From positions 5,482,501 to 5,546,500 of the forward strand of contig NZ_BCQA01000001.1 of assembly GCF_001748145.1 (NCBI RefSeq): DNA of 64,000 bases. Reading direction: 5' to 3'. The translations under genes and the position numbers were made by a program. How positions within the stretch are numbered: the stretch's first letter is position 1; the number at the start of each line of letters is the position of its first letter. The notes under the pieces are model-generated. The model was not told where the DNA came from. It made no database searches and saw only the letters and a program-made list of their open reading frames with translations. The DNA comes from Bosea sp. BIWAKO-01 (lineage in GTDB: Bacteria > Pseudomonadota > Alphaproteobacteria > Rhizobiales > Beijerinckiaceae). Below, piece by piece: positions 8,509-18,160 of this stretch.

Positions 8509-9786
8509 ATGCCGACACCCGAGGGCCCAGAGACGATGTCTGCACTTGCCGAACGCGCCGGAACTCCGGCCTCGGCCCTGAACCTGACAGCGGTCAGGAG
8601 CAGGGGGGAGCGCGCGCGCCCCTGGCACAGCATCACGATCGACTGCGATCCCGCCGCCCTGGAAGCCGAGTGGCGCAATCTGGAGGCGGCGGCCCTGGTG
8701 ACGCCCTACCAGGCCTATGGCTGGATCAGGCCCTTCGTCGAGACGGTCGGGGCAGCCCACGGTACGGAGTTCCGATATGCCGCTCTGCGCGACGCGGCCG
8801 GGCGCACCCAGGCCCTCCTGCCGCTGGCGCTGACGCGGCGCAACGGCGTTCGCTTCGGCGAATTCATCGGCGGCAAGCACGCAAATTATCATATGGGGCT
8901 CTATGCCCCCGATTTCGCTGCCGCGCTCGATGCGGCCGCGGCGCGAGCCCTGCTTGTCGAGATCGGCACGGCCATTGGTGATCTCGACGCCTTCATCTTC
9001 GTCAACCAGCCGAAGGACTGGCAAGGCGTTCCCAACCCGCTGGCGCAGCTTGCGGCAGGGCCGAGTCCAAGCGGAGCCTACAAGCTCGCGCTGGAGGGAC
9101 GAGACTGCGAAGGCTCGCTGCGGCGCTCGATGAGCTCGCATGCCCGCAAGAAGCTGAAGAACAAGCGCAATCGCTTCAGAAGCTTCGGCAGCTCAGTCCT
9201 GCTCAGGGCCGAGACCCCGGAGGATATCGAGCGGGTCGTTTCCGCTTTCCTGAGCCAGAAGGCGGCGCGGTTTGCCAGCATGGGCGTTCCAAACCCCTTT
9301 GCGGAGCCCGCCCTGCGTGACTTCCTGCGCCAGGGGGCAAGCCCTGACCGCGGCGAAGCGCCCGTTCTCGAACTCTACTCGCTCGACCTCGACGGCCGCT
9401 GTGTCGCAACCTATGTCGGCGCCGTGCAGGGATTGCGTTTCTCCGGCATGGCCACGTCCTTCGAGATGGACGGCGAACTCGCCAAGTCGAGCCCTGGCGA
9501 GATCCTGCTGGTCGACCTGATCAAGCTGAAATGCCGTGCCGGAATCGAGGTCTTCGACCTCGGTGTCGGCGAAGCCCGCTACAAGACGACGGTATGCGAC
9601 GACCGGGACGAACTCGTCGACACCTTCCTGCCGCTGACGCCGAAGGGGCATGCCTTTGTCCTGTTCAGCCGGGCCAAACGTGCCGCCAAGCGCAAGATCA
9701 AGAGCTCACCGGTGGCACTGAAGCTGGCGCAACGCGCCTCGGGCTGGCTGAACCGGAGCCGGACACTCGCCACCGACGACGACTGA
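8509..9786 (+). CDS. CelD/BcsL-like GNAT acetyltransferase
   Basis: A 425-residue protein of the two-lobed GNAT/FemAB-like group annotated as cellulose biosynthesis CelD (COG5653 type). Marks are WRNLEAAALVTPYQAYGWIRPF at about residue 52, a basic SSHARKKLKNKRNRF segment before the second GNAT lobe, and the GVGEARYKTTVCD end typical of the family. Members are thought to acylate polysaccharide precursors. The ATG at 8509 is used, with an AGCGAGGA box upstream; ATG 8536 is an alternative. Placed between the deacetylase and Wzc-like genes, it probably decorates the exopolysaccharide. The donor and acceptor are unknown. Confidence 0.85.
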   Translation: MPTPEGPETMSALAERAGTPASALNLTAVRSRGERARPWHSITIDCDPAALEAEWRNLEAAALVTPYQAYGWIRPFVETVGAAHGTEFRYAALRDAAGRTQALLPLALTRRNGVRFGEFIGGKHANYHMGLYAPDFAAALDAAAARALLVEIGTAIGDLDAFIFVNQPKDWQGVPNPLAQLAAGPSPSGAYKLALEGRDCEGSLRRSMSSHARKKLKNKRNRFRSFGSSVLLRAETPEDIERVVSAFLSQKAARFASMGVPNPFAEPALRDFLRQGASPDRGEAPVLELYSLDLDGRCVATYVGAVQGLRFSGMATSFEMDGELAKSSPGEILLVDLIKLKCRAGIEVFDLGVGEARYKTTVCDDRDELVDTFLPLTPKGHAFVLFSRAKRAAKRKIKSSPVALKLAQRASGWLNRSRTLATDDD

Positions 9787-9808
9787 GCGGTAACGCCTCT
9801 CGCACATC

Positions 9809-9831
9809 AGATGCGCAGGATCTGCGCATCT
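9809..9831. terminator. Hairpin between convergent genes
   Basis: AGATGCGCAG and CTGCGCATCT form a perfect 10-bp stem with a 3-base loop, 22 bases after the CelD-like gene and 66 bases from the end of the Wzc-like gene on the other strand. There is no U-tract on either side, so termination is plausible but not shown. Confidence 0.45.
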
Positions 9832-9897
9832 CGCAGGACGCCAAGCACCACGGAGCCCTGACGATCCCAGCCGCCCCCGGCCGGGATACGTCTGCGT

Positions 9898-12072
9898 TCA
9901 AGCCATCGCCGCATCATGCTCGCGGACGGAGAACGGGACGCCCGCCGTCTCCTCGAGCTTGTCGACGACGAGAGAAACCGGCGCCGTCGTCAAATCGGCG
10001 AGCCGATAGGCGGCCTCCATGGCGTGCCCGTTGCCGATGCTGCCCGCCATGACGAAGACACCTTGCGCACGTCCGACCAGCGGCGCGAGCACGGCGCTCT
10101 CGTCGCCCGAAGTCGCCGAGACCAGCACCCAGTCATAGGTCTCGCAGAGTGCATCGAGCGCCACCTCGACGATATCCGGCGCGGCAAGGACCGCCCTGCG
10201 CCCGGCTCGTCCGGCGCTGATGCGATGCAGCCGAGAGCCCGGTTCGCGCATGATGATCTCGGAGAACTGGGCCTCGCCGGCGAGAAGCTCGGAGAACCCC
10301 AGCTCATCCAGTTCGTCATCGTCGCTGGCAAGATCCACCAGCACGCAACGGGAGTGACGGGACAGCAGTTCCGCAAGGTCCCGTGCGGACATCGCCTCGG
10401 GACCGGCGCCGTCGACCAGCACGGCCAGCGGCGCCATATCGGCTGGAGGAGCAGCAATCCGCTCCGAAAGCGCCGTGAGGGCCCCTTCGGGATCGGCCGC
10501 GGCCAGGGGAACCCGGCCCACTCGGCCGGTATGGGTCAGCAGCCCCGCAACGCGTTCGCGGCGCTCGTCTCCGTCGGACGGATGTTGCACGGCCCCTGCC
10601 CCGCCACCGCCGACCCAGCCCGGTGCACGCCGCGGGCCATTGGAGCCGGGAGATGACCCCGCAGTGCCGTTGAGGAGCTCACGCGAGACCACCATGGCGA
10701 GCGCGACGAGGAAGGTCGCGAGCGTCGCAACGAGGATGATCGGGATCTTCTTCGGGAAGGACGGCTCGGTGGGCTCGACGGCGCGCGAAATGATGCGTGC
10801 ATCGGCCGGGCTGGCGTTCTGGGTGTCGCGCGCCACAGCCTCGCGATAGCGCTGCATATATTGCTCGAGCTGATCGCGCAGGGTGCGTGCCTCGCGCTCC
10901 AGCGCGCGCAGCTGCACTTCCTTGTCGTTGGCGCTCGAGACGTTCTTCTTCTGCCCTTCGAGGGCGGCCGTGAAGCTGTCGACGCGCTGGCCCGATATGC
11001 GCGCCTCGTTCTCCAGGGTGCGAACCGTGCGCTCGGCGGCCGCGCGGATCTGGCCTTCCAGATCGGCGAGCTGGGCACTGAGTTCCTTGATGCGCGGATG
11101 CCCAGGCAGGAGCGAGCGCGATTCCAGCGCGATCTGGGCACGCAGATTGACGCGCTGCTCGATCAGGCGGCGGACCAGTTCGTTATTGGCAACGTCGGGG
11201 ATTTCGAAGGTCCGTCCGCTCTTCATCGCATCGCGAATGACGCTGGCCTTGGCTTGGGCCTCGGCCTGCTGACTGCGGGCATTGGAGAGCTGGGTCGAGA
11301 GGTCCGCCAATTGCTGTGCAGTGATGGTGGTGTTGTTCGTTCCGACGAGCAGTCCGTTGCGCGAGCGGAAGTCCTCGACCTTGCCCTCCGCCTCGGCAAC
11401 ACGCTTGCGCAGCGGCTCGATCGTGGTCGAGAGCCAGGACGAAGCACTGCGCGCCGTGTCCTGCTTCGCCGCCTCCAGCATCTCGAGATAGATATTGGCG
11501 ATCTCGTTAGCTCCACGCGCCGCAAGCGCCGGATCGCGCGACGTGAACTCGATCGCGACGATGCGGGACCGGCCGACCGGGAAGACCAGCAGGCGGTCGT
11601 AGAATTTATCGAGCACGCGTTCTTCGGGCGAGCGATCGGCCGGATGCGCGCCCAGCCCGACCAGCACACGGAGCCGCTTCAGCGCACTCAGCGCGCCGGC
11701 GCCCGAATCGAATTCGGGATTGCCGACGAGTCCGATGCGTTTGATCGCCTCGCGGGCAAGGTCACGCGACATGATGACCTGGACCTGGCTCTGCACGCCC
11801 TCGCTGTCGAATTGCTGGCTTGTGGCTTCTGCCCCGCCCTGCCCCGGACGGGTATAGAAGCTGTCCCGGTTCTCGAGCAGGAGGCGCGCCTCGCCCGTGT
11901 AGCGCGGCGTGACCAGATTGACGGCGACGAAGGAGAGGCCGAGCGCCAGCAGTGTGGGGCCGAGCACCCAGAGCTTGCGCCGCTTGATGGCGGCCCAGAG
12001 CGCGGAAAGATCGAGCATGTCGCCGCGGCTCTCGCCGGCATCCCGCATTCCGTCATCGGATCGAGAGGTCAT
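9898..12072 (-). CDS. Wzz/Wzc-type exopolysaccharide chain-length protein with degenerate kinase domain
   Basis: A 724-residue polysaccharide co-polymerase. A Wzz domain begins near residue 20 with a first membrane segment (KLWVLGPTLLALGLSFVAVNLV). A long periplasmic coiled coil spans roughly 190-420 (GNVR-like), and a second membrane segment lies near 440-465 (IPIILVATLATFLVALAMVV). The C-terminal ~220 residues have the outline of a BY-kinase/ParA-like fold (VLVDGAGPEAMSARDLAELL, CVLVDLASDD, YDWVLVSATSGDE). The Walker A glycine-lysine loop is missing and there is no terminal tyrosine cluster, so kinase activity is doubtful. It is divergent from the Wza-like gene and should set polymer length or export in the Wzx/Wzy pathway. 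Confidence 0.9.
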   Translation of the reverse strand: MTSRSDDGMRDAGESRGDMLDLSALWAAIKRRKLWVLGPTLLALGLSFVAVNLVTPRYTGEARLLLENRDSFYTRPGQGGAEATSQQFDSEGVQSQVQVIMSRDLAREAIKRIGLVGNPEFDSGAGALSALKRLRVLVGLGAHPADRSPEERVLDKFYDRLLVFPVGRSRIVAIEFTSRDPALAARGANEIANIYLEMLEAAKQDTARSASSWLSTTIEPLRKRVAEAEGKVEDFRSRNGLLVGTNNTTITAQQLADLSTQLSNARSQQAEAQAKASVIRDAMKSGRTFEIPDVANNELVRRLIEQRVNLRAQIALESRSLLPGHPRIKELSAQLADLEGQIRAAAERTVRTLENEARISGQRVDSFTAALEGQKKNVSSANDKEVQLRALEREARTLRDQLEQYMQRYREAVARDTQNASPADARIISRAVEPTEPSFPKKIPIILVATLATFLVALAMVVSRELLNGTAGSSPGSNGPRRAPGWVGGGGAGAVQHPSDGDERRERVAGLLTHTGRVGRVPLAAADPEGALTALSERIAAPPADMAPLAVLVDGAGPEAMSARDLAELLSRHSRCVLVDLASDDDELDELGFSELLAGEAQFSEIIMREPGSRLHRISAGRAGRRAVLAAPDIVEVALDALCETYDWVLVSATSGDESAVLAPLVGRAQGVFVMAGSIGNGHAMEAAYRLADLTTAPVSLVVDKLEETAGVPFSVREHDAAMA

Positions 12073-12252
12073 GACTCACCCATTCACGCAAAACTCGCGC
12101 GCCCAGCACAGGACGCAGGGTCAATCAAAGCTGATTAAGGTTATTGGCGAGTTAAGAGCCGAGCGCGGCCGCTGCCCGGGATAGTGCGCTCAACTTTTGT
12201 TAACCATAGCCGCCCTAACGTGACGGCAGAATTTGGATGGACTGAAGATGCG

Positions 12253-12813
12253 ATGAGTCGATCACTCGCCCCACTGGCCCTGGCGGTTGCACTAGCGACG
12301 AGCGCCTGCGCGCCGCGCTATGCAGCGCAGGAACTCGCGGTTGTCGACGTCAATGTGCCCTATCGGCTCGCCAGCGGCGACCGGCTGCGCGTCATCGTCT
12401 TCGGTCAGGACAATCTGTCGAACATCTACGCCGTCGACGGCTCCGGGCGCATCTCCATGCCGCTGATCGGGCCCGTCGAGGCCCAGGGACGCACGACCCG
12501 GCAACTCGAGCAGGCTATTGAAGGCAAGCTGCGCGGCGGCTTCCTGCGCGAACCCAAGGTCTCGGTCGAAGTCGATACCTACCGCCCGTTCTTCGTCCTG
12601 GGCGAAGTCACCAATTCAGGCCAGTTCCCCTTTGTGAACGGCATGACCGTGCAGACCGCAGTCGCCATCGCAGGCGGCTTCACTCCGCGCGGCCAGCGCA
12701 ACTATGCCGAGGTCACGCGCCAGATCGACGGCCAGCTCGTCACCGGAACTGTGCCGATCACCTACCAGGTGCAGCCAGGCGACACGATCGTCATCAAGGA
12801 ACGCTGGTTCTGA
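12253..12813 (+). CDS. Polysaccharide export protein (Wza-like, short)
   Basis: A 186-residue outer-membrane export protein. It has the Poly_export domain (YRLASGDRLRVIVFGQDNLS, then VDGSGRISMPLIG) followed by one SLBB-type domain (FFVLGEVTNSGQFPF). The N-terminus MSRSLAPLALAVALATSACAPRY looks like a lipoprotein signal, with Cys near residue 20, though the residue at -3 is Thr rather than the usual Leu. It is about half the length of E. coli Wza and lacks its C-terminal helix, as is common in alphaproteobacteria. The ATG at 12253 is preceded by GGATGGA. The glycosyltransferase gene follows 20 bases later. Confidence 0.9.
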   Translation: MSRSLAPLALAVALATSACAPRYAAQELAVVDVNVPYRLASGDRLRVIVFGQDNLSNIYAVDGSGRISMPLIGPVEAQGRTTRQLEQAIEGKLRGGFLREPKVSVEVDTYRPFFVLGEVTNSGQFPFVNGMTVQTAVAIAGGFTPRGQRNYAEVTRQIDGQLVTGTVPITYQVQPGDTIVIKERWF

Positions 12814-12833
12814 GCGCAAACGAGGTGACGGCC

Positions 12834-14003
12834 ATGGCGGACGCCCCCGGCATGAAGCCGCTGCGCATCCTGCACGTTTTTCGTGCGCCGCTCGGCGGAT
12901 TGTTTCGCCATGTCCTCGATCTCGCCCGCGGGCAAGTGGAGCGCGGGCATCAGGTCGGCATCTTCTGCGATTCGAATACCGGTGGCGCCCGCGCCGACCA
13001 GGTTTTCGCCGAGCTTGGCCCTGATCTCGCGCTTGGCGTCACGCGTGTGCCGATGTCGCGTTACCCGAGCCTCATGGACGCCAAGGCGCAAATGGCGGCC
13101 AGCGCGACGCGCGCGCGCCTCGTCCCCGATGTCGTGCACGCCCATGGCTCGAAGGGCGGCGTCTATGCGCGCCTGCCTGCACTGGTTTCACCGCGGCGCC
13201 GTTACATCACGGCCTATACGCCGCATGGCGGCAGCTTCAATTACAAGCCCGGCGGCACCGAGCATCGCATCTATATGTCGGTCGAACGGCTGCTGGAGCG
13301 GGCGACCGACATGTTCTGCTTCGAGAGCGCCTTCATCGCGGGGCGGTTCGAAGCCTATATCGGCCACAAGCCGCGCAGCGATTACCGGATCGTCCTGAAC
13401 GGCATTTCGGAAGCCGAGTTCGAGCCGATCGACCATGCCAAGGCAAGGTTCGACCTCGTCTATCTCGGGGAACTGCGCTCTGCGAAGGGGGTCGACACGC
13501 TGATCGATGCGCTGGCATTGCTGAAGCGTCGAGAAGGCCTCGAGCCGCGCATCCTGATCGTGGGCTCGGGCCCCGACGAGGCCGTGCTGCGGCAGATGAC
13601 GTTCGACCGCGGCATCGGCAGTCAATGCGTGTTCGAGCCGCCGGGCCCGATTCGCGCCGCGCTGGCGCAGGCCCATGTCATGGTGATCCCGTCGCGGGCG
13701 GAATCGCTGCCCTATGTCATCTTGGAAGCGGCGGCAGCGGCCCAGCCGCTGATTTCGACGAATGTCGGCGGCATCAAGGAAATCTACGGCCCGGATCACG
13801 CGCACCGCCTGATACCGGCCGATGACCCGGCGGTCCTGGCCGGGAGCATTCGTTCGATCCTGGCCATGCCCGAGCCCGAAAGATGCGCACAGGCCACCGA
13901 TCTGGCACAACATGTCCGCCAGAATTTCTGCCTCAATGCGATGATCGACGGCGTACTGGCAGCATACCGCGTCGCGCTGGCGCGACGCGGTGTCGATGCG
14001 TGA
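12834..14003 (+). CDS. Glycosyltransferase family 4
   Basis: A 389-residue GT-B fold glycosyltransferase. The N-lobe opens with LRILHVFRAPLGGLFRHVLDLA and includes VVHAHGSKGGVYAR. The C-lobe carries FDLVYLGELRSAKGVDTLIDAL and the nucleotide-sugar motif MVIPSRAESLPYVILEAAAAAQPLI (E-x7-E type). Retaining GT4 enzymes add a sugar to a lipid-linked intermediate on the cytoplasmic face. ATG 12834 with GAGG upstream is preferred over the GTG at 12825. It is coupled to the Wza-like gene and is part of repeat-unit assembly. The sugar donor is unknown. Confidence 0.9.
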   Translation: MADAPGMKPLRILHVFRAPLGGLFRHVLDLARGQVERGHQVGIFCDSNTGGARADQVFAELGPDLALGVTRVPMSRYPSLMDAKAQMAASATRARLVPDVVHAHGSKGGVYARLPALVSPRRRYITAYTPHGGSFNYKPGGTEHRIYMSVERLLERATDMFCFESAFIAGRFEAYIGHKPRSDYRIVLNGISEAEFEPIDHAKARFDLVYLGELRSAKGVDTLIDALALLKRREGLEPRILIVGSGPDEAVLRQMTFDRGIGSQCVFEPPGPIRAALAQAHVMVIPSRAESLPYVILEAAAAAQPLISTNVGGIKEIYGPDHAHRLIPADDPAVLAGSIRSILAMPEPERCAQATDLAQHVRQNFCLNAMIDGVLAAYRVALARRGVDA

Positions 14004-14018
14004 TGAGACGCAGCCGCG

Positions 14019-14124
14019 TTAGATCTCCGGACAGGACATCGTATCCAGTCCGATGATCTAACCCTTTGTGTTTGCATCGGCTTTGTCCCGAAAACCGCAA
14101 TCCACTTTTCGGGGCGATGCTTTA
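14019..14124 (+). repeat. RIME-like intergenic element, copy B
   Basis: This copy contains ATCCAGTCCGATGATCTAAC, then GTTTGCATCGGCTTTGTCCC, then a GAAAA/TTTTC stem (CCCGAAAACC ... CTTTTCGGGG) ending in GATGCTTTAG. It lies between the convergent glycosyltransferase and SMR genes and its last bases include the SMR stop codon. It is nearly identical over long stretches to copy D at 27449. Confidence 0.8.
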
Positions 14125-14460
14125 GAGGAACTTCAGGCCGACGACGCCTGCGATGACCAGCGCGATGCCGACCCAGCCGGACAGATAGATCCGCTGCCCG
14201 AAGGCAAGGGCTCCAACGATGGCCGTGATCACCAGTCCCGCTCCACCCCAGACCGCGTAGGCGACCGAAAGGTCCATGCCGCGGATGGCCTGTGCCAGGG
14301 CCGCGAAGGCGCCGACGACGAGGACCATCCCGACGGCGCCGAGCAATCGCCGCCTCATGCCGTCGGAGAGCTTGAGCAGATAGGTCCCGAGGACTTCGAG
14401 AACGACCGCAAGTCCGAGCCAGGCAAAGGCAAGCGACTGCGGTTGAAGAAGCGTGGTCAC
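14122..14460 (-). CDS. SMR-family transporter subunit
   Basis: A 112-residue four-helix small multidrug resistance protein. It has the membrane-embedded acidic residue in helix 1 (AWLGLAVVLEVLGTYLLKLSDG) and the AVWGGAGLV motif in the third helix. Its ATG overlaps the stop of the preceding SMR gene by four bases, so the two are translationally coupled and probably form a heterodimer in the manner of MdtIJ or NepAB. The substrate is unknown. The gene ends inside a repeat element. Confidence 0.88.
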   Translation of the reverse strand: MTTLLQPQSLAFAWLGLAVVLEVLGTYLLKLSDGMRRRLLGAVGMVLVVGAFAALAQAIRGMDLSVAYAVWGGAGLVITAIVGALAFGQRIYLSGWVGIALVIAGVVGLKFL

Positions 14461-14813
14461 GCCAGCCTCCCCTGTTTACCCTCCTCGACACCGTGCCCGA
14501 CACCGCGCTCGAGCAGCACGATACCGGCGATGATGGCCGCAAGCGCCAGCAGACGCTCAGGCGTCAGATGCTCGCCGAAGAGAAGATGGCCCGCAGCGGC
14601 GATGCCGACGATGCCGAGCCCCTCCCAGACGGCATAGGCAACCGCCATGGGGATGACACGTAGCGCCACGCTGAGCAGCGCGAAGGACAATCCGATCAGA
14701 ACGAGCGGTAGAGCCGTGATGAGCCACGGCTCGGCGACGACCGACTTCAACGCGGCCGTCGCGACAATCTCGACAGCGATCGCTGCGAGCAGAACCAACC
14801 AATGAAAAGACAT
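14457..14813 (-). CDS. SMR-family transporter subunit (partner)
   Basis: A 118-residue four-helix SMR protein with the helix 1 acidic residue (LVLLAAIAVEIVATAALKS) and YAVWEGLGIVGIAAAGHLLF in helix 3. The tail is longer and charged (GHGVEEGKQGRLA). The ATG at 14813 (MSFHWL) is preferred to a GTG three codons upstream. It is the first gene of the two-gene unit, with 530 bases of non-coding sequence upstream. Paired SMR proteins export cationic drugs, polyamines or osmolytes; here the pair interrupts the exopolysaccharide locus. Confidence 0.88.
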   Translation of the reverse strand: MSFHWLVLLAAIAVEIVATAALKSVVAEPWLITALPLVLIGLSFALLSVALRVIPMAVAYAVWEGLGIVGIAAAGHLLFGEHLTPERLLALAAIIAGIVLLERGVGHGVEEGKQGRLA

Positions 14814-15343
14814 GATGCACACGGGCGAAGCCGGCGCTTACCGTCGGGAAACGACGTTAGGCAGCTAAGCAAAGTTAGAGTTTTTACGAACGAGTCTCAG
14901 AGTTAAAACCCTGGCAGAGCGAACTGCTGGGGCGGCACAGCGACTTGCCCAATTGCCTGAATTGGCAACCGCGGGCATCGCTCAGAAATGTGCTTCTCAG
15001 ACACTCATCGCGAATGGATATGCCCGTTTTAATGCTTTTTGTCAACCAACATCAACTTTATGAGCCGGAAACGACTGCTTTTCGATGCAAAATCGGAAAA
15101 AATGGGAGTGAGCTAATTCCTTGGCCGGACGAGAGAAAATCAACTTTCTTTGCATCGGGTTTGAGACGACGCCTGCAGGGGGGTAAACTGACCCGAACGC
15201 GATGGTCCGGAATGCCGTAGAGTCGCCTCGCTGGCCACAAGACAGCGAAGCATCGGATTAAGCCTTCCGAGAGCATTTTGAGCTAATCGCAGGCCGGGAC
15301 CGGGAGGTGAGTATTGCTCCGGTCTGAGTAGAGGTAGCGTGTG
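14814..15343. other. Non-coding region, 530 bases, lower GC
   Basis: No convincing gene was seen. The stretch is noticeably richer in A/T than its flanks, especially 15000-15150, and separates the SMR unit from the WcaJ-like gene. The one longer reading frame (14945-15220, plus) has no family resemblance and unremarkable composition. It probably holds the divergent promoters of both units. Confidence 0.5.
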
Positions 15344-16891
15344 ATGGGCACTTTCGATGTGCGTGACCTGATCCAGGCCGACGCGGCCGGAGCATCAGAT
15401 CCAGCCGGCGGGAGCAAGACGGGTTCGACCCGCGCTTTCCATCCCCTGGCCGAACGCATCGCGGCGATGCCGGTCAAGCCGACGCTCTCCCCCGTCCTGA
15501 TCGAAGGCCTGGTGCGCCTGTTCGATGTTCTGGCCATCGTCAGCGTGGCAGGGCTGATCTACTGGTTCTACGTCGCGGGCACCACCAGCAGCACCCTGCT
15601 CTATCAGATCACCGTTCTCCTGGTGAGCGTTGGCGCGCTGGCCGCCTTCCAGGCGCTGCATCTCTACCATATCGGCGCCTTGCGCCATTTCGTCCCGACG
15701 GCGGCCCGACTGGTCGTGGGCTGGACCATGCTGTTCCTGATCGCACTCGCCGCCTTCTTCTTCATGAAGGTCGGGAGCCAGTTTTCCCGTGTCTGGCTTG
15801 CCGGCTTCTATGGTGGCGGTCTCGCAGCCCTGCTCGGCGAGCGCCTTCTCGTGACAATGACCGTGCGCGGGCTGACCCGCAAAGGGCGGCTCGAGCGCCG
15901 CACCGCCATCGTTGGCGGCGGCGCTGCCGGCGAAGCCTTGATCAAGGCGCTTGAGGCGGAAAAGGACTCCGGACTGCAAATCTGCGGCGTCTTCGACGAT
16001 CGCAACGACGATCGCTCGCCCGATCTCGTCGCCGGCTATCCAAAGCTCGGCACGATCGACGACCTTGTCGAGTTCGCCCGCCGCACCAAGCTCGACCTGG
16101 TGATCTTCACCCTGCCGATCTCGGCGGAGGGGCGCATCCTGCAGATGCTGCGCAAGCTCTGGGTTCTGCCGATCGACATCCGGCTTTCCGCCCATATGTC
16201 GAAGCTGCGGCTGCGGCCGCGCTCCTATTCCTATATCGGCGCGGTGCCGGTGCTCGATGTGTTCGACCGGCCGATCGCGGACTGGGACATCGTGGTGAAA
16301 TGGCTGTTCGACAAGATCGTCGGCACCCTGGCCCTGATCGCGCTCTCGCCGGTGCTGCTGATCACGGCGATCGCGGTGAAGCTCGACTCGAAGGGTCCGG
16401 TCCTGTTCCGGCAGAAGCGCTACGGTTTCAACAACGAACTGATCGAAGTCTTCAAGTTCCGCTCGCTCTATCACGAGATGCAGGATGTCGCCGCCAGCAA
16501 GCTGGTGACCAAGGATGATCCGCGCGTCACCCGCGTCGGCCGCTTCATCCGCAAGACTTCGATCGACGAGTTGCCGCAGCTCTTCAATGTGGTGTTCAAG
16601 GGCAATCTCTCGCTGGTCGGCCCGCGCCCGCATGTCGTCCACGGCAAGGCGGACAACCGTGCCTATGAGCAGGTGGTCGACGGCTATTTCGCCCGCCACA
16701 GGGTCAAGCCGGGCATCACCGGCTGGGCTCAGATCCATGGCTGGCGCGGGGAGACCGACACCGAGGACAAGATCCAGCGCCGCGTCGAGCACGACCTGTA
16801 CTATATCGAAAACTGGTCGGTGATGCTCGACCTCTACATTCTGTACAAGACGCCGATCTCGCTGCTGACCAAGTCCGAGAACGCCTATTGA
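15344..16891 (+). CDS. Undecaprenyl-phosphate glycosyl-1-phosphate transferase (WcaJ/PssY type)
   Basis: A 515-residue polyisoprenyl-phosphate sugar transferase that starts repeat-unit synthesis by loading a sugar-1-phosphate onto undecaprenyl phosphate. It has N-terminal membrane helices, a central Rossmann-like region ([19 protein letters not shown]), a further hydrophobic helix ([20 protein letters not shown]) and the catalytic C-domain. That domain includes [40 protein letters not shown] followed by RPH, and [20 protein letters not shown] 15344 is chosen over the GTG directly before it. The ligase gene overlaps its stop by four bases. The donor is likely UDP-glucose or UDP-galactose, by family only. 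Confidence 0.93.
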   Translation: MGTFDVRDLIQADAAGASDPAGGSKTGSTRAFHPLAERIAAMPVKPTLSPVLIEGLVRLFDVLAIVSVAGLIYWFYVAGTTSSTLLYQITVLLVSVGALAAFQALHLYHIGALRHFVPTAARLVVGWTMLFLIALAAFFFMKVGSQFSRVWLAGFYGGGLAALLGERLLVTMTVRGLTRKGRLERRTAIVGGGAAGEALIKALEAEKDSGLQICGVFDDRNDDRSPDLVAGYPKLGTIDDLVEFARRTKLDLVIFTLPISAEGRILQMLRKLWVLPIDIRLSAHMSKLRLRPRSYSYIGAVPVLDVFDRPIADWDIVVKWLFDKIVGTLALIALSPVLLITAIAVKLDSKGPVLFRQKRYGFNNELIEVFKFRSLYHEMQDVAASKLVTKDDPRVTRVGRFIRKTSIDELPQLFNVVFKGNLSLVGPRPHVVHGKADNRAYEQVVDGYFARHRVKPGITGWAQIHGWRGETDTEDKIQRRVEHDLYYIENWSVMLDLYILYKTPISLLTKSENAY

Positions 16892-18153
16892 GTGCGCTCG
16901 CCGACCGCGCGGAAGACGAAGGCGGCCGCGGCGGCCTGAGGGTGTCCCTTGCCTCGATCAAGCGAGGCACGCTCTGGCTGCTGACGGCCTCCAGCGGCTT
17001 CGCGCTGATCGAGCCATCACCCTATGAATTCTTCTTCCTGCTGACGCTGTTCGTCTTCGCGCTGACAGGCATTCGCTTCTCGCAAAAGCTGCTGCCGATG
17101 GTCGTGCTGCTGCTGCTCTACAATATCGGCGGCATCTTCTCGCTGATTCCCTGGATGGACGAGCCGGCTTCCGTGCGCTTCACGGCCGTCTCGGTCTACC
17201 TGATGATCACCGCGATCTTCTTTGCGGCCATCATGGCGGAGGACCCGCTCGGCCGGCTGGAAACCCTGCGCAAGGGCTATCTCTTCTCGGCCTGGTGCGC
17301 GAGCTTTGCCGGCATCCTCGGCTATTTCAACATTGCCGGCCTCTCCGACGTCTTCTCCTATGCCGGCCGCGCCTCCGGGACATTCAAGGATCCCAATGTG
17401 CTGGGACCCTTCCTCGTGGTGCCCATCGTCTACGCGCTGCAACATATCCTGATCGGGCGCCTGGGTCTGATCCGCGGCTTCCTGGTGATGAGCGTGCCGC
17501 TGATGGCCGTGCTGCTGGCCTTCTCGCGCGGGGCCTGGGGCAATCTGGCTGGCTCGGCCCTGATGATGGTCGGGCTGATGTTCCTGACCGCGCCCAACGC
17601 TGCCCGCCGCGCCCGAATCGTGATGCTCACCCTCACTGCGCTTGGGGGCATCCTTGTCGCATTGCTGATCGCGCTCTCGTTCGAGAGCATCCGCGACATC
17701 TTCGAGATTCGCGCCAGCCTCAACCAGAGCTACGACCAGGGGGTCACCGGCCGATTCGGCAGCCAGCTGCGCTCGCTCCCGCTCCTCCTCGATGCGCCGA
17801 ACGGGCTCGGCCCTTTGCGCTTCCGCTGGCATTTCCCGGAAGATCCGCACAACGTCTACGTCAATGCGTTCGCCTCCTATGGCTGGCTCGGCGGCATCGC
17901 CTATCTCGGCTTGATGGTCACCACCTGCTATGTCGGCTGGCGCGTCGTCTTCAGCCGCTCCCCCTGGCAGAACCACGCGATCGTGCTGTGGTCGGTGCTG
18001 TTCATCACCATCCTGCAGGGTGTCCAGATCGACACGGACCACTGGCGGCATTTCTACCTGCTGCTCGGGCTGGTCTGGGGACTGGCAGCGCTCAAGCCGG
18101 GCGACGCTGTCGGGCAAATCCCGCGGGGACGGCTGCCCGCTGGTCTGGCATAG
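16888..18153 (+). CDS. O-antigen ligase/polymerase family membrane protein (Wzy-like)
   Basis: A 421-residue protein with about ten hydrophobic segments and a large loop before the last helices carrying RFGSQLRSLPLLLDAPNGLGP and EDPHNVYVNAFASYGWLGG. The N-x-Y/H-N pattern is the Wzy_C (PF04932) signature. It would polymerise lipid-linked repeat units in the periplasm or ligate the chain. It starts at a TTG whose TG are part of the upstream TGA stop (TTGA overlap), implying coupled translation; a GTG 18 codons later is the alternative. It belongs with the WcaJ-like gene. Confidence 0.88.
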   Translation: MSALADRAEDEGGRGGLRVSLASIKRGTLWLLTASSGFALIEPSPYEFFFLLTLFVFALTGIRFSQKLLPMVVLLLLYNIGGIFSLIPWMDEPASVRFTAVSVYLMITAIFFAAIMAEDPLGRLETLRKGYLFSAWCASFAGILGYFNIAGLSDVFSYAGRASGTFKDPNVLGPFLVVPIVYALQHILIGRLGLIRGFLVMSVPLMAVLLAFSRGAWGNLAGSALMMVGLMFLTAPNAARRARIVMLTLTALGGILVALLIALSFESIRDIFEIRASLNQSYDQGVTGRFGSQLRSLPLLLDAPNGLGPLRFRWHFPEDPHNVYVNAFASYGWLGGIAYLGLMVTTCYVGWRVVFSRSPWQNHAIVLWSVLFITILQGVQIDTDHWRHFYLLLGLVWGLAALKPGDAVGQIPRGRLPAGLA

Positions 18154-18160
18154 GTCGGTC

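Noticed and set aside
9916..12138. Long plus-strand frames across the Wzc-like gene (up to 425 codons)
   Set aside because: High-GC shadow frames, rich in Arg, Gly, Asp and His without family marks. The minus-strand product has clear domains and membrane segments.
14945..15220. 91-codon plus-strand frame in the low-GC gap before the WcaJ-like gene
   Set aside because: No ribosome site or family resemblance; the gap is better read as a divergent promoter region.
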